Assembly: GCF_018139685.1 (NCBI RefSeq) | Contig: NZ_JAGSPN010000005.1 | Location: 1-64,000, forward strand | Source: Cognatundibacterium luofuense | GTDB lineage: Bacteria; Pseudomonadota; Gammaproteobacteria; Burkholderiales; Burkholderiaceae_D | Direction of reading: 5' to 3' | DNA length: 64,000 nucleotides | Shown: positions 45,999-57,153 of the stretch, piece after piece | Position numbering within the stretch: position 1 is the stretch's first letter | How the letters are laid out: the number at the start of each line of letters is the position of its first letter | Made by a program: the position numbers and the translations under genes | The notes under the pieces: model-generated | Seen by the model: the letters and a program-made list of their open reading frames with translations, nothing else | What the model was told of the DNA's origin: nothing | Database searches by the model: none

Positions 45999-46793
45999 AT
46001 GAAAAACCCAGCCGCTTCTGAACTGCAGGGATTACGCTTGCGGATTCAACACCACGGACAAAATTTCCTGTCAAAAGTCCGGCATGAACTTGCCCGCGCG
46101 ATACCCGGTGCCTGCCTGCTATGTCAGCAGGATAGTACGGGGCCGGTGTGTGACAAGTGCAGACAACAAACCGTAGTGCGGAAAATACATCGCTGCCCGC
46201 GCTGTGCAGTTGCCATGTCAGCACCTGCAGCGGTCTGCGGACAATGCCTGCGGCATCCGCCGGCATTTGATCTGAGCTTTGTCGGATTCTGTTACCGGCC
46301 ACCGGCAGATCAGTTGATACTGGCACTGAAATTCGGGCACCGCACTGCATTGGCAAGCTGGCTGGGACAGCAATTATTCGACGCGATACCAGACCGGTAC
46401 TGGCAGGATGATGCCCCGGACTGCCTGATCCCGGTCCCGTTAAGCAGGCAGCGCTTGCAGGAGCGCGGTTTCAATCAGGCACTGGAGATCGCACGAATAC
46501 TGAGCCGTTTATCCGGCGTGCCGGTTTGGCCCGATGCGACTGAACGTTTGCGGGATACACAACCGCAAGCCAGTCTGCCATTGTCTGAACGTAAGCGTAA
46601 CCTGCACCAGGCCTTCGGATGGCGCGCTGAACAAGGCGTTCTGCCAGCCGGAAGACATATTGCGCTGGTCGATGACGTCATGACTTCTGGCATGACTCTG
46701 CATGAAATCGCTACAATGCTGAAGTTAAACGGTGCAAGGCGCGTCAGTGTTTTACTGGCAGCGCGCACACCATCCCCCGGCGATGCGTTGTAA
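45999..46793 (+). CDS. comF: ComF-family phosphoribosyltransferase-like protein
   Basis: 264 residues. An N-terminal zinc-ribbon-like part with CLLCQQDSTGPVCDKC and CPRC...CGQC cysteine pairs is followed by a type I phosphoribosyltransferase domain with the PRPP loop ALVDDVMTSGMTLHEIATML intact. ComF proteins take part in DNA uptake for transformation in competent species and are found as double-zinc-ribbon proteins in others. It is divergent from bioC and followed by trmL after about 35 bases. Confidence 0.9.
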   Translation: MKNPAASELQGLRLRIQHHGQNFLSKVRHELARAIPGACLLCQQDSTGPVCDKCRQQTVVRKIHRCPRCAVAMSAPAAVCGQCLRHPPAFDLSFVGFCYRPPADQLILALKFGHRTALASWLGQQLFDAIPDRYWQDDAPDCLIPVPLSRQRLQERGFNQALEIARILSRLSGVPVWPDATERLRDTQPQASLPLSERKRNLHQAFGWRAEQGVLPAGRHIALVDDVMTSGMTLHEIATMLKLNGARRVSVLLAARTPSPGDAL

Positions 46794-46828
46794 GCGGCGC
46801 TTTTGCCTGCAGAATCTGAAGGAGAATT

Positions 46829-47299
46829 ATGTTTCACGTCGTTCTGGTCGAACCGGAAATCCCGCCGAACACCGGCAACATCATCCGTTTGTGCGCGAAT
46901 ACAGGTGCGCAACTGCATCTGATAGAACCTCTCGGTTTCCCGCTGGATGATGCCAAAATGCGACGCGCGGGTCTGGATTACCACGACTATGCCACCATGA
47001 AAGTTCACAGCAACTGGCAAGCGTTTCTGGACAGCGAAAAACCGGCGGCTGACCGCATGTTTGCGATGACGACACACGGCTCTTCACCGTTTGCGCAACA
47101 AACATTTCAGTCCGGCGATTATTTTATATTTGGTTCTGAAACCCGCGGACTGGCACCGGAATTGCGCAATTCCTTCCCTGAAAAACAACGTATCCGTCTT
47201 CCGATGCGGGAAGGCAACCGCAGCCTGAATTTATCGAATACAGTCGCGGTTGTGGTGTATGAGGCATGGCGGCAAAACGGCTATGCCGGTGGCGCCTGA
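46829..47299 (+). CDS. trmL: tRNA (cytidine(34)-2'-O)-methyltransferase TrmL
   Basis: 156 residues, standard length. SPOUT-class enzyme that methylates the ribose at the wobble position of tRNA-Leu. Signatures are [21 protein letters not shown] at the start, the knot motif [13 protein letters not shown] and [33 protein letters not shown] is placed seven bases before the ATG. The GGDEF-EAL gene begins 17 bases before its stop. Confidence 0.95.
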   Translation: MFHVVLVEPEIPPNTGNIIRLCANTGAQLHLIEPLGFPLDDAKMRRAGLDYHDYATMKVHSNWQAFLDSEKPAADRMFAMTTHGSSPFAQQTFQSGDYFIFGSETRGLAPELRNSFPEKQRIRLPMREGNRSLNLSNTVAVVVYEAWRQNGYAGGA

Positions 47300-50048
47300 T
47301 AACCTTCCTGAATCCCTTCCCCGGAGTCTGACCTTGAATATCAGCGGCATCTGGATCTGGCATCAAGCACAGCAACAGTTCACGCTGTCACCGGGCTGCG
47401 CGCGCTGGCTGCAAATACCGCCGGACCAGCCCTGCACACCGGTGCAATTGCAGTCGGTGCTTGGTGATGACATTGTCCGTCAGTGGACGATGCTGATACA
47501 CGATGCCGCACACGAAGGTTTTGATACCACACTGATTCCTTCCGGCAGCAGCTTGCAGGGGCAACTGCGTCTGATTGGTGGCTGTCTGCAACAGGGACAA
47601 ATATACGGCAGCATGGAATGGCTGGGTGCGCCTTCTGCTGAACGCTGCTTCTCAGACCATCTGCCGCTGGGCATGATTGAACTGGATGGGAAAACCATCT
47701 TTCATCTGAATCAGACCCTGCGCGGCTGGCTGCAGTTGCGCGATGTTCCGCCATTGCCGCAACGCTGGGAAGCCGTGTTTCCGCCAGCACTGCTGCGTGA
47801 ACTGGGACCACTGATGCAGGCGGTTGCTGCCGGCAGCCGCGAACAAAGACTGACCTGGAAAGAACGCACTCTGCAACTGGAAGCCGCTGCCGATCTGACG
47901 GCGGATGGTCACCGGCTGATGATTGTGCACGACATCAGTCGCTATCAGGCGGCAGTACAGGCAATGCAGCATACCGAAGAACGCTGGCGGCGTGCGCTTG
48001 AAGTATCCGGTGATGGCGTATGGGACTGGTATCCGCAAGCCGGTGTCGAATATTTATCTGACCGTCTGCTGGCAATTTACGGTTATGACCGTGCAGATCT
48101 GGAAAACGATCCGGAAGAACTGGACCGCCGTACGCACCCGGATGATCTGGCGGAAATGCGCGCAGCCCGCGAGACGCATTTTTCCGGCCAGACGCCGATG
48201 TACATCAACGAACACCGGGTACAGAGTAAAGACGGCAGCTGGAAATGGGTACTGACACGCGGCATGGTGCTGGAGCGCGATGCTGAAGGCAAACCGCTGC
48301 GCGTGGTCGGTACACATACTGATATCTCTGAGCGTAAACATGCTGAAGTTGCGCTGCGTGAAGGCGAAGAGCGCTTACGGATGGCCTTATCCGCCACACA
48401 TCAGGGTACCTACGATCTGGATTTACGCTATGGCAGCGCTGTCGTCAGTGCGGAATACGCGCAAATGCTGGGTTACGCACATCAGGATTTTGTAGAGAAT
48501 CGTGAGAACTGGATTGCGAGGCTGCATCCGGGCGATTTCCGTAATTCCGAACGGGCTTTCCGTCATTATGTGAGCGGCAAAGCACCGGAATACCGTGCCG
48601 AATTCCGCCAGCGCCACGCAGAGGGGCACTGGGTCTGGATTATGTCGGTAGGTGCGGTGGTGGAATGGGGTGCGGATCAGCAACCTGTACGCATGCTGGG
48701 TACGGTCACCGATATTACCGAACGCAAACAGGCGGAAGCCCTGATCTGGCAACAGGCACATTTCGATACGCTGACATCTTTGCCAAACCGGCGCATGCTG
48801 TATGACCAGCTGGAAAAAATGCTGGCGCACCGCAAGCAGCGCCGCAACCGGTTTGCCGTGCTGTTCATTGATCTGGATTACTTTAAAGAAGTGAACGATA
48901 CGCTCGGCCACGCCGCCGGTGACCGCTTATTGCAGGAAGCCGCAGCGCGGCTCGCGGCATGCGTCAGCCGTAAAGATATGGTGGCGCGTCTTGGCGGTGA
49001 TGAATTCATGGTGATACTGCGTAGTCTGGCTGACCCGCAACGCACCCAACAGATTGCGGCCGCCATGATTTCCAGCATGAGCGCACCTTTCCACATCGGC
49101 GGTGAGACGATTTATTTATCTGCCAGTATCGGCATCACGCGCTTTCCGGAGGATGCGCAAACCGTCAATGATCTGATCAAACAGGCAGATCAGGCGATGT
49201 ATGCGGCCAAGTCCAGCGGACGCAACCGTTACAGCTTTTTCACGCCCAGCCTGCAGACTGCTGCGCTGGCCCGCATGCGTCTGAGTAATGATTTGCGCTA
49301 CGCACTGCAGGAGCAGCAACTGCATGTGGTGTATCAGCCGATTGTGGCGTTACAAACCGGTAAAGCCGTGAAGGCCGAAGCGCTGATACGCTGGCAGCAT
49401 CCGCAGAAAGGCTGGATCAGTCCGCTGGAATTTATTCCGCTGGCAGAAAGCAGTGGTCAGATTACGGCCATCGGTGATTTTGTATTCGATCAGGCGCTGC
49501 AGCAAGTCGCGCAGTGGCGGCAAACGCTGGACCCGGAATTTCAGATCAGCATCAATCAGTCGCCGGTGGAATTTCAGTCTGATCCGGCCCGTTATCAGCG
49601 CTGGCTGGAAGCGATGGAGGCACAGCAATTACCGGGACAGGCAATCACGATTGAAATCACTGAAGGTTTGTTGCTGGATGCCAGTGAAAAAGTGGTACAG
49701 CGTTTGCTGGAGTTCAGCGCGGCCGGTGTGCAGGTGGCGATTGATGATTTCGGAACCGGCTATTCATCGCTGTCTTATCTGAAAAAATTTGATATTGATT
49801 TCCTCAAAATCGATCAGTCTTTTGTACGTAATTTGCGACGCGATAACAGCGATCATGCGCTGTGTGAAGCGATTATTATGATGGCGCACAAACTGGGGCT
49901 GAATGTGATTGCGGAAGGGGTCGAAACCCCTGAGCAGGCGGATTTGCTGCGTGAGGCGGGTTGTGATTTTGCGCAGGGCTACCTGTACGGTAAGCCCTCG
50001 GCGGCAGCAGATTTTCTCAGTCTGCCTTGCTGTGCATGCGTACCTTAG
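47283..50048 (+). CDS. PAS-PAS-GGDEF-EAL c-di-GMP signalling protein
   Basis: About 921 residues, no membrane helix. After an unassigned N-terminal 200 residues, two PAS/PAC units are visible ([19 protein letters not shown] with [31 protein letters not shown] with [13 protein letters not shown]). The GGDEF domain has an intact [10 protein letters not shown] but no RxxD inhibitory site five residues before it. The EAL domain has [31 protein letters not shown] and VIAEGVET, so phosphodiesterase residues are intact. Both making and degrading c-di-GMP is possible. The ATG at 47283 overlaps trmL by 17 bases. Confidence 0.9.
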   Translation: MPVAPDNLPESLPRSLTLNISGIWIWHQAQQQFTLSPGCARWLQIPPDQPCTPVQLQSVLGDDIVRQWTMLIHDAAHEGFDTTLIPSGSSLQGQLRLIGGCLQQGQIYGSMEWLGAPSAERCFSDHLPLGMIELDGKTIFHLNQTLRGWLQLRDVPPLPQRWEAVFPPALLRELGPLMQAVAAGSREQRLTWKERTLQLEAAADLTADGHRLMIVHDISRYQAAVQAMQHTEERWRRALEVSGDGVWDWYPQAGVEYLSDRLLAIYGYDRADLENDPEELDRRTHPDDLAEMRAARETHFSGQTPMYINEHRVQSKDGSWKWVLTRGMVLERDAEGKPLRVVGTHTDISERKHAEVALREGEERLRMALSATHQGTYDLDLRYGSAVVSAEYAQMLGYAHQDFVENRENWIARLHPGDFRNSERAFRHYVSGKAPEYRAEFRQRHAEGHWVWIMSVGAVVEWGADQQPVRMLGTVTDITERKQAEALIWQQAHFDTLTSLPNRRMLYDQLEKMLAHRKQRRNRFAVLFIDLDYFKEVNDTLGHAAGDRLLQEAAARLAACVSRKDMVARLGGDEFMVILRSLADPQRTQQIAAAMISSMSAPFHIGGETIYLSASIGITRFPEDAQTVNDLIKQADQAMYAAKSSGRNRYSFFTPSLQTAALARMRLSNDLRYALQEQQLHVVYQPIVALQTGKAVKAEALIRWQHPQKGWISPLEFIPLAESSGQITAIGDFVFDQALQQVAQWRQTLDPEFQISINQSPVEFQSDPARYQRWLEAMEAQQLPGQAITIEITEGLLLDASEKVVQRLLEFSAAGVQVAIDDFGTGYSSLSYLKKFDIDFLKIDQSFVRNLRRDNSDHALCEAIIMMAHKLGLNVIAEGVETPEQADLLREAGCDFAQGYLYGKPSAAADFLSLPCCACVP

Positions 50049-50505
50049 CCAGAATGCGGGTGGTGGAGCGGTCGTGTTCAAACGCGATCGCTGCAACTTG
50101 TCCGCCGTAGGCCAGCACCGCCTGCCCTTCCGGGATCGCATCCATCTGATAATCGCCGCCTTTCACATACACATCGGGCTTTGCCTGCAGTACAGCTTCC
50201 AGCGCCGTATCTTCTTCAAACGGCACTACCAGACTGACCGATTCCAGCGCCGCCAGCACTGCTAAACGGTCCTCACAGGTGTTGACCGGACGGTCATCAC
50301 CTTTACCCAGACGACGCACCGAGGCATCGGTATTTACCGCGACCACCAGTGATGCGCCCAGACGGCGCGCTTCATCCAGATACGTGACGTGTCCGCGGTG
50401 CAGCAGATCAAACACACCATTGGTCATCACCACCGGACGCGGCAGCGCGGCAACGCGTTCTGCCAGACTGGCGCGGTCACTGATTTTTTGTTCGAAACTG
50501 GCCAT
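50017..50505 (-). CDS. rfaE2: D-glycero-beta-D-manno-heptose 1-phosphate adenylyltransferase
   Basis: 162 residues. Nucleotidyltransferase matching the C-terminal half of HldE/RfaE: MTNGVFDLLHRGHVTYLDEARRLG with the HxGH-type motif, then VNTDASVRRLGKGDDRPVN and YVKGGDY. It makes ADP-heptose for the lipopolysaccharide inner core. In betaproteobacteria the kinase and adenylyltransferase are separate genes, consistent with this size. The ATG at 50505 has GAGGG upstream; an ATG at 50520 is possible. Its 3' end overlaps the convergent GGDEF-EAL gene by 32 bases. Confidence 0.92.
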   Translation of the reverse strand: MASFEQKISDRASLAERVAALPRPVVMTNGVFDLLHRGHVTYLDEARRLGASLVVAVNTDASVRRLGKGDDRPVNTCEDRLAVLAALESVSLVVPFEEDTALEAVLQAKPDVYVKGGDYQMDAIPEGQAVLAYGGQVAAIAFEHDRSTTRILAKVRMHSKAD

Positions 50506-50880
50506 ACTGCCCTCATCCATTGCAGGTCAAAAGAGGCGCGTATTGTACACCCTGCCCCGCCGCCCACAGCAGCCGCAGCGCCGGGCACAGCTGGTCAGGT
50601 GTTCACGTGCCGCGACAGGCCGGAAATGGCTGAAAATCGCCTCAAATGCGGACTCCGGCACAAAAAAATCACGTTTTTTACGGACGTCCGCATCAACACT
50701 GGCGCTCCGGCCTGCCTGTTTTTCGCCAAATGACGAATATTGCACAACGACATGTTCAGTGCAGCATGAAATTTCCTGTTCTTTGATGCCGGTCTGAGGC
50801 AGACTGCCGGAAGTTCATCTCGTCTGCCGGACTGCGGAGAACCGCAGGCCGCCCCTTTCCACCGGTTTAAGGAGACCGTC
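50506..50880. other. Intergenic region between heptose adenylyltransferase and VOC gene
   Basis: About 375 bases. Several open frames cross it on both strands, but none has protein-like composition together with a good start. It should hold divergent promoters. AAGGAGACCGTC directly before 50881 is the VOC gene ribosome binding site. Confidence 0.4.
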
Positions 50881-51285
50881 ATGCATCTGAATGCTTATCT
50901 GAGTTTTTCCGGCAATTGCGAAGCCGCTTTCGCATTTTATGTGAAGCACCTGGGTGGTGAAATCATGGAGCAGCACCGCTATGCGGGCTCACCAATGGAA
51001 GCGCAGTGTCCGCCGGGCTGGGGCGACAAAATCATGCATATGCGCGCACGTGTCGGCGACATGTTGCTGATGGGATCGGACGCCGGTGGTGAATGTGCGC
51101 CCGAAAAACTGGCAGGTTTTTCGCTGAGTATCAATACTTCTGATCCGGCTGAAGCCGAACGCATTTTCGCGGCGATGTCAGAAAATGCGGTGATTGGTAT
51201 GCCGCTGGCAGAAACTTTCTGGGCCAGACGTTTCGGCATGCTGACCGATCAGTTCGGCGTACCGTGGATGGTGAACTGCGAATAA
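50881..51285 (+). CDS. VOC-family (glyoxalase/PhnB-like) protein
   Basis: 134 residues. A vicinal-oxygen-chelate fold of the PhnB/YjdN type: opening MHLNAYLSFSGNCEAAFAFYVKHLGGEI, middle GDMLLMGSDAGG and closing FWARRFGMLTDQFGVPWMVNCE are the usual PhnB-like landmarks. Function is not known for most members; no partner gene hints at a substrate. A strong AAGGAG site precedes the ATG. Confidence 0.88.
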   Translation: MHLNAYLSFSGNCEAAFAFYVKHLGGEIMEQHRYAGSPMEAQCPPGWGDKIMHMRARVGDMLLMGSDAGGECAPEKLAGFSLSINTSDPAEAERIFAAMSENAVIGMPLAETFWARRFGMLTDQFGVPWMVNCE

Positions 51286-51306
51286 GCAGAATCCTGAAAA
51301 ACAAAA

Positions 51307-51336
51307 CAGTGCAAGCCCCTGTAAGGGCTTGCACTG
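51307..51336. terminator. Hairpin terminator after VOC gene
   Basis: CAGTGCAAGCCC and GGGCTTGCACTG form a perfect 12-bp stem with a 6-base loop, followed by a moderately T-rich stretch (CTTTGTGTTGTT). It lies between the convergent VOC gene and cysB. Confidence 0.75.
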
Positions 51337-51419
51337 CTTTGTGTTGTTCTGCTTGGATACCTGCGATCAGCACGCAGGCCGCTGTGATTCTTCCTGAATT
51401 CCGATGGTTATGCCAGCGC

Positions 51420-52358
51420 TTATTCAGACTGTTCCTCCGGTGCCATCACGGCTTCACGAATCGCATCGACGCTCAGACTCGGCGCAAAGGCGCGGATGAA
51501 ATCCAGAATGTAAGTACGCAGATACGTGCCGCGACGTACCGCCAGCCGCGTCACATTCGGCGTGAACAAATGCTTGCCGTACAGCGTGCGCAAACCAAAG
51601 CTGCGACCGGATTCCGCTGCCATCGAAGCGATAATACCCACCCCCAGACCCAGCGATACATACTGCTGAATCACGTCCGAATCCATCGCGGTCAGCACGA
51701 TATCGGGACGCAGACCAGCATGAGAAAACGCGGCATCGATATGACTACGACCGGTAAAACCCTGATCGTAAGTAATCAGCGGATAACGGGCCAGTTCTTC
51801 CAGCGTCAGCACATGCTGATTCAGCAGCGGATGATCTTCCGGCACCACAATCATATGGTTCCATTCATAGCAGGCAAATGACACCAGATCCTTAAACTGC
51901 GATAAGCCTTCGGTCGCGATGCCGATGTCTGCTTTGCCCGACAACACCCATTCCGCAATATGTTCCGGCGAACTCTGCTGCAGAGCGATGCGCACGTCCG
52001 GATAGCTGCCACGGAATTGCTGCACCACCTCCGGCAACACATAACGCGCCTGCGTATGGGTGGTGGCAATCGACAAAGTGCCGCGTGTCTGATCCGAGAA
52101 TTCATCACCGGCGCGTTGCAGGTTTTCTGCTTCCACCAGCAAACGCTCGATGATAGGCAGGATAGATTTACCCGGTTCAGTCAGACCGGTCAGACGCTTA
52201 CCGTTGCGCTCAAAAATATCGACGCCCAGTTCTTCTTCGAGCTCACGAATCTGGCGACTGACACCGGGTTGCGAAGTGAACAGCACATTCGCCACTTCGG
52301 TCAGATTAAAACCACGGCGCGAAGTTTCGCGCACGGAACGTAACTGTTGAAAATTCAT
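51420..52358 (-). CDS. cysB: LysR-family regulator CysB of sulfur assimilation
   Basis: 312 residues. The N-terminal winged helix reads MNFQQLRSVRETSRRGFNLTEVANVLFTSQPGVSRQI, which is specific for CysB/Cbl. The effector domain includes SIATTHTQARYVLPEVVQ, where CysB senses N-acetylserine or sulfate. It activates sulfate uptake and reduction genes when sulfur is scarce. Here it is the last gene of the sulfate transporter operon, 15 bases after cysA, so it may be activated together with its own targets. Confidence 0.94.
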   Translation of the reverse strand: MNFQQLRSVRETSRRGFNLTEVANVLFTSQPGVSRQIRELEEELGVDIFERNGKRLTGLTEPGKSILPIIERLLVEAENLQRAGDEFSDQTRGTLSIATTHTQARYVLPEVVQQFRGSYPDVRIALQQSSPEHIAEWVLSGKADIGIATEGLSQFKDLVSFACYEWNHMIVVPEDHPLLNQHVLTLEELARYPLITYDQGFTGRSHIDAAFSHAGLRPDIVLTAMDSDVIQQYVSLGLGVGIIASMAAESGRSFGLRTLYGKHLFTPNVTRLAVRRGTYLRTYILDFIRAFAPSLSVDAIREAVMAPEEQSE

Positions 52359-52372
52359 ACGATGCTTCCTTT

Positions 52373-53443
52373 TCAGGCGGCCTGCTGATCGGCAAACACA
52401 CGGTAGTGCTGCGGACGAACAATCAGGGTTTCTCCGGTTTTTAAATTCAGATGCTGCAAACGCTCGCTGCTGATGGTGGCTTCAATCAGCTGGTTATTAT
52501 CATCTCTTTCCAGTTCCAGCTGCGCCAGCGGGCCGGTGCCGTGAATACGGCGCAACTGTACCAGCAATCCTTCAATGCCCGGCGAATAACGTTCCACGCT
52601 CAGCTCATACGGACGCACATACGCCGTGCCGCTGGCATCACGCAGATCGCTGAATTCCGGCGCGGCGATACGCAGGCCACCCAGATCCAGCTGACCTTCA
52701 TGTAAACGACCGGAGAAGCGGTTAATCTGACCGAGGAAATTCAGCACAAACGGTGTTGCCGGCTGCTGATACACTTGCTGTGGCGTACCGGTCTGCTCCA
52801 CTTTACCGTGATTCATCAGCACCACACGGTCTGCAACTTCCAGCGCTTCTTCCTGATCATGTGTCACGAAAATACTGGTCACGTGCAATTCATCATGCAG
52901 ACGGCGCAGCCAGCGGCGCAATTCTTTACGCACTTTGGCATCGAGCGCACCAAATGGTTCATCCAGCAGCAATACTTTTGGCTCCACTGCCAGCGCACGG
53001 GCCAAGGCAATACGCTGACGCTGACCACCGGACAACTGCGGCGGATAGCGGTCTGCCAGCCAGTCCAGCTGCACCAGTTCCAGCAACTTCATCACGCGCG
53101 CGCGGATCTCGTTTTCAGAAGGGCGGCGTTTTTTATCCATCACACGCAGACCGAAAGCCACATTTTCAAAAATCGTCATGTGCTTGAACAGCGCATAATG
53201 CTGGAACACGAAACCAACCTGACGTTCGCGCACATGGCGGCCGGTCGCATCTTCACCGTGCATCAGCACCTGTCCTGCATCCGCGGTTTCCAGACCGGCG
53301 ATGATGCGCAACAGCGTGGTTTTGCCACAGCCGGAAGGGCCGAGCAAAGCAGTCAGTTCACCCTGCGCAAATTCCAGATCGACATTCTGCAACGCAGTGA
53401 ATCCGCCAAATCGTTTTTGCAATCCGCTTACAGCAATACTCAT
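52373..53443 (-). CDS. cysA: Sulfate/thiosulfate ABC transporter ATP-binding protein
   Basis: 356 residues. ATPase of the sulfate importer: Walker [14 protein letters not shown], signature [14 protein letters not shown], Walker [14 protein letters not shown]-loop [12 protein letters not shown], then a C-terminal regulatory (TOBE-like) domain. The length is usual. The ATG at 53443 has GAGGAGAAG in front. It lies 11 bases after the cysW stop codon. Confidence 0.95.
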   Translation of the reverse strand: MSIAVSGLQKRFGGFTALQNVDLEFAQGELTALLGPSGCGKTTLLRIIAGLETADAGQVLMHGEDATGRHVRERQVGFVFQHYALFKHMTIFENVAFGLRVMDKKRRPSENEIRARVMKLLELVQLDWLADRYPPQLSGGQRQRIALARALAVEPKVLLLDEPFGALDAKVRKELRRWLRRLHDELHVTSIFVTHDQEEALEVADRVVLMNHGKVEQTGTPQQVYQQPATPFVLNFLGQINRFSGRLHEGQLDLGGLRIAAPEFSDLRDASGTAYVRPYELSVERYSPGIEGLLVQLRRIHGTGPLAQLELERDDNNQLIEATISSERLQHLNLKTGETLIVRPQHYRVFADQQAA

Positions 53444-53453
53444 TTTCTTCTCC

Positions 53454-54341
53454 TCAGGATGCACGGTGCGTATGCGCAGGGTGCTGGCTGCGCCAGTCGG
53501 CAATCGCTTTCAGCGCCAGCGTCAGTAAGGCCAGCAAAGTCAGCAGCGAAGCCACTGCAAAAGCCGCAGCAAAGTTATATTCGTTGTACAAAATTTCGAC
53601 TTGCAAGGGCATGGTGTTAGTCTCGCCACGGATATGACCGGAGACCACAGACACTGCACCGAACTCGCCCATTGCGCGCGCATTGCTCAGAATCACGCCG
53701 TACAGCAAGCCCCATTTCACATTCGGCAGCGTGACGCGGAAGAAGGTTTGCCAGCCGGATGCACCAAGCACCAGCGCGGCTTCTTCCTCCTCTGTACCCT
53801 GCGCCTGCATCAGCGGAATCAGTTCGCGTGCCACAAACGGAAAGGTCACGAACAGCGTTGCCAGTACAATGCCCGGTACTGCAAACAAAATGCGGATATC
53901 GTGTTCCCGCAACCACTCGCCAAACCAGCCCTGCGCGCCGAACAGCAATACATAAATCAGACCGGAAATCACCGGCGATACAGAGAACGGCAAATCAATC
54001 AGCGTCAGTAAAATACTTTTGCCACGGAACTGAAATTTCGCAATTGCCCACGCCGCCGCCACACCGAACACCAGATTCAGCGGCACGGAAATACCGGCAG
54101 CGATCAGCGTTAAGCGAATCGCCGACAAGGCATCCGGTTCCGTGATCGATTCCAGATACACTCGCCAACCCTTCGCCAGTGCTTCAGCAAACACGGCAGC
54201 CAGCGGAATCAATAAAAATAAAGTCAGAAATAAGGCTGCCACGCTCAGCAATACAATGCGCACCCAGCGCGGCTCGGTCGTGGCTGGACTGCGCACCACC
54301 GTGACGGCCGGCGCAGCAGATAAAACAGCAGTCTGTGTCAT
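53454..54341 (-). CDS. cysW: Sulfate ABC transporter permease CysW
   Basis: 295 residues with six membrane helices. The permease EAA loop [40 protein letters not shown], which contacts CysA, is clear. CysW forms the channel together with CysT. The end of the protein ([26 protein letters not shown]) is typical of CysW. The start codon overlaps the cysT stop by 4 bases (ATGA). Confidence 0.94.
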   Translation of the reverse strand: MTQTAVLSAAPAVTVVRSPATTEPRWVRIVLLSVAALFLTLFLLIPLAAVFAEALAKGWRVYLESITEPDALSAIRLTLIAAGISVPLNLVFGVAAAWAIAKFQFRGKSILLTLIDLPFSVSPVISGLIYVLLFGAQGWFGEWLREHDIRILFAVPGIVLATLFVTFPFVARELIPLMQAQGTEEEEAALVLGASGWQTFFRVTLPNVKWGLLYGVILSNARAMGEFGAVSVVSGHIRGETNTMPLQVEILYNEYNFAAAFAVASLLTLLALLTLALKAIADWRSQHPAHTHRAS

Positions 54342-55198
54342 GCGAATTTCCCTCCGGTCTGACGACGACGCGCCCATGCCTGCAGCAGATTAATCGTGAG
54401 CAACAGTACAAACGAAATACTCAGCATCACCACCGCAATCGCTGTAGCACCGGCGTAATCGTACTGCTCCAGTTTCGTAATAATAAATAAGGGTGTGATT
54501 TCAGAAACCATGGGCATATTGCCCGCGATAAAAATCACCGATCCGTACTCACCGGTGGCACGTGCAAACGCCATCGCAAAACCGGTCAGCCACGCTGGCA
54601 GAATGGTCGGGAAAATCACGCGCACAAAGGTTTGCCAGTGACTCGCACCCAGACTCAGCGCCGCTTCTTCCAGTTCTTTTTCAGTTTCTTCCAGTACCGG
54701 TTGTACGGTACGCACCACAAACGGCAAACCGATAAACGTCAGCGCAACCCAGACACCCAGCGGCGTGAATGCGACCTTGATACCCAGCGGTGTCAGCCAC
54801 TGACCCAGCCAGCCTTGCGGCGCATACAGAGTTGCCAGTGTGATGCCAGCCACGGCGGTTGGCAGTGCGAATGGCAAATCCACCAGCGCGTCCAGCACAC
54901 GCTTACCGGGAAACGGGTAACGCACCAGTACCCAGGCCACGATCAGCCCGAAAATACCGTTGGTAATCGCTGCCAGAAACGAGGCACCGAAAGTCAGTCG
55001 ATACGATGCCATCACACGATCAGAAGTTACCGTGGCGACAAACTGATCCCAGCTGAGTCCCAGTGTTTTCAGAAATACGGCAGACAAAGGAATCAACACA
55101 ATCAGACTCAGGTACACCACCGTAAATCCCAGTGACAAGGAAAATCCCGGTATCACCTGACGTCGTCGTGGCGCAGAAGAAAAAACAGAACTCAGCAT
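54338..55198 (-). CDS. cysT: Sulfate ABC transporter permease CysT
   Basis: 286 residues with six membrane helices, the second half of the sulfate channel. The EAA loop is [37 protein letters not shown], followed by [27 protein letters not shown] typical for CysT (CysU). It lies about 30 bases after the gene for the binding protein and overlaps cysW. Confidence 0.94.
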   Translation of the reverse strand: MLSSVFSSAPRRRQVIPGFSLSLGFTVVYLSLIVLIPLSAVFLKTLGLSWDQFVATVTSDRVMASYRLTFGASFLAAITNGIFGLIVAWVLVRYPFPGKRVLDALVDLPFALPTAVAGITLATLYAPQGWLGQWLTPLGIKVAFTPLGVWVALTFIGLPFVVRTVQPVLEETEKELEEAALSLGASHWQTFVRVIFPTILPAWLTGFAMAFARATGEYGSVIFIAGNMPMVSEITPLFIITKLEQYDYAGATAIAVVMLSISFVLLLTINLLQAWARRRQTGGKFA

Positions 55199-55227
55199 GG
55201 GAACCTCATCTCACACGGGCGACAAAA

Positions 55228-56232
55228 TCAGCGCTGACCCGGCTGGTAAATCTGATCGAATAAACCGCCGTCTGCGAAATGGGTTTTCTGCGCTGTTGTC
55301 CAGCCGCCGAAAGTGTCATCCACCGTCACCAGTTTCAGTTTCGGGAACTGTGCGGCGTATTTTTTGGCTGCTTTTTCGGTGGTCGGACGGTAGTAATGCT
55401 TTGCGATCAGATCCTGCGCTTCATCTGTGTACAGATATTGCAGATAGGCTTGCGCTACTTTGCGGGTACCGCGCTTGTCCACCACCTTATCAACCACAGC
55501 CACTGCAGGCTCCGCCAGAATACTGATCGATGGCACCACGATTTCCACTTTATCCGGGCCAAGTTCACGGATCGCCAGCAAGGCTTCGTTTTCCCATGCC
55601 AGCAACACATCGCCGATGCCGCGCTCTACAAAGGTAGTGGTTGCACCACGTGCGCCGGAATCCAGCACCGGTACATTGCGGTATAAACGGCTCAGGAAAT
55701 CTTTTGCAGTCGCTTCATTGCCACCCGGCTGACGCAGGGCATAGGCATAGGCTGCCAGATGGTTCCAGCGCGCACCGCCGGAAGTTTTCGGGTTTGGCGT
55801 AATCACAGCCACGCCTGGTTTGACCAGATCATTCCAGTCGCGGATTTGCTTAGGATTGCCTTTGCGCACCAGAAACACGATGGTTGATGTGTAAGGCGAT
55901 GCATTATGAGGAAAACGTTTTTGCCAGTCTTTCGCCAGCAAGCCGCGCTCTGCCAGCGCATCCGTGTCATAAGCCAGCGCCAGTGTGACGACATCGGCAT
56001 CCAGACCATCGATCACGGCTCGCGCCTGTTTGCCGGAACCGCCGTGCGATTGTTTGATGGTCACAGTATCACCGGAACTTGCCTGCCACTGACGGGCGAA
56101 GGCTTTATTCACATCCTGATACAGTTCACGGGTAGGGTCATACGATACGTTCAGCAAGCGTACTTCCGCCGCCTGGGCTACTGTGCCGGAAAACGCCAGC
56201 AGTGCTACTGCAATCCACTTATGTACAGACAT
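55228..56232 (-). CDS. sbp: Periplasmic sulfate-binding protein
   Basis: 334 residues. A signal peptide ([16 protein letters not shown]) is followed by the mature sequence [20 protein letters not shown], the standard start of Sbp/CysP. Further landmarks are [25 protein letters not shown] and [20 protein letters not shown]. It captures sulfate for CysTWA. It is the first gene of the operon sbp-cysT-cysW-cysA-cysB, whose promoter must lie in the 270 bases upstream. Confidence 0.94.
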   Translation of the reverse strand: MSVHKWIAVALLAFSGTVAQAAEVRLLNVSYDPTRELYQDVNKAFARQWQASSGDTVTIKQSHGGSGKQARAVIDGLDADVVTLALAYDTDALAERGLLAKDWQKRFPHNASPYTSTIVFLVRKGNPKQIRDWNDLVKPGVAVITPNPKTSGGARWNHLAAYAYALRQPGGNEATAKDFLSRLYRNVPVLDSGARGATTTFVERGIGDVLLAWENEALLAIRELGPDKVEIVVPSISILAEPAVAVVDKVVDKRGTRKVAQAYLQYLYTDEAQDLIAKHYYRPTTEKAAKKYAAQFPKLKLVTVDDTFGGWTTAQKTHFADGGLFDQIYQPGQR

Positions 56233-56502
56233 GCTTTCCTCATTTGGTTATCGAATAATGAAGTAAGCATATCCATGCTTTTTATACCTGAAAACGAAGT
56301 ATTTTTTCGTTCTATATTCAAAAAACGAATATAGAGGGTAATTTCCGATTGATTTAAGTGATTTAATTATCTGAAAAATAAGTTTTTTAACAGTCTCTGC
56401 AAAAATAATGACGCTCAGCTACACTGCGCAGCGGCGCTGACAGCAGGCAATTGCCGCACGCGGTCAGCATGACTGTGTATTCCGTTATCTCCGGAGCGAA
56501 AC
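56233..56502. promoter_or_regulatory. Divergent promoter region of sulfate operon and glutathione peroxidase
   Basis: AT-rich. Contains the inverted repeat TCTATATTC-N7-GAATATAGA at 56311-56335, about 80 bases upstream of sbp. It could be a CysB-activation site or another operator; the assignment is inference. Confidence 0.5.
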
Positions 56503-57057
56503 ATGAAAAAATGGCTTTTGGCACTTGGCCTGATGCAGGCCGTCGCCTTACCGGCACTGGCCGACGATGCAGCTTCCTGCCCTGCAGTTCTGAACCACAG
56601 TTTTAACCGTCTGCAGGACGATGCACCGCAAAACCTGTGTCAGTACAAAGGAAAAGTGGCACTGGTAGTCAACACCGCCAGCTATTGCGGTTTCACCAAA
56701 CAGTATGAAGGTCTGGAAAAGCTGTATGCCCGTTTGCAGGATAAGGGTCTGGTGATTCTGGGTTTCCCGTCCAATGATTTCGGCAAACAGGAACCGGGCA
56801 GCAGCAAGGAAATCGCGGATTTCTGCTTCAATACCTACGGCGTGAAATTCCCGATGTTTGCCAAATCCTCGGTCAGCGGCAAAGACATCAATCCGCTGTA
56901 CGCCGAGCTGGTAAAAGCCACCGGTACTACACCGAAATGGAATTTCTACAAATATCTGATCGACCGCAACGGTAAAGTGCTGGCAGCTTATTCCAGCATG
57001 ACTACACCGGACGATAAAAAACTGCTCAGCGATATCGACAAAGCACTGGCGCAGTAA
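56503..57057 (+). CDS. Exported glutathione peroxidase-like protein
   Basis: 184 residues. Unlike cytoplasmic BtuE it begins with a clear signal peptide (WLLALGLMQAVALPALA), so it acts in the periplasm. The peroxidase core has the active cysteine in NTASYCGFTKQYEGL (cysteine, not selenocysteine), the glutamine in FPSNDFGKQEPGS and the tryptophan in WNFYKYLID. It reduces peroxides with thiols, more likely thioredoxin-type partners than glutathione in bacteria. A strong terminator follows. Confidence 0.92.
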   Translation: MKKWLLALGLMQAVALPALADDAASCPAVLNHSFNRLQDDAPQNLCQYKGKVALVVNTASYCGFTKQYEGLEKLYARLQDKGLVILGFPSNDFGKQEPGSSKEIADFCFNTYGVKFPMFAKSSVSGKDINPLYAELVKATGTTPKWNFYKYLIDRNGKVLAAYSSMTTPDDKKLLSDIDKALAQ

Positions 57058-57084
57058 TCATCTCAGCATCACTGAGGCAAAAAC

Positions 57085-57120
57085 AAAAAGCCTGAAGCCA
57101 TAACGGTTTCAGGCTTTTTT
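57085..57120. terminator. Terminator after glutathione peroxidase
   Basis: AAAAAGCCTGAA pairs with TTCAGGCTTTTT around an 11-base loop, ending in a T-run. Also suited to stop the convergent TetR gene. Confidence 0.88.
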
Positions 57121-57153
57121 TACATGACAGCTTACCGTGTGCGGCTTTCAGAG

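Noticed and set aside
50279-50797. 172-residue plus-strand frame over rfaE2 and the following gap
   Set aside because: First half is antisense to a conserved gene, and the rest is Arg/Ser/Ala-rich without domain.
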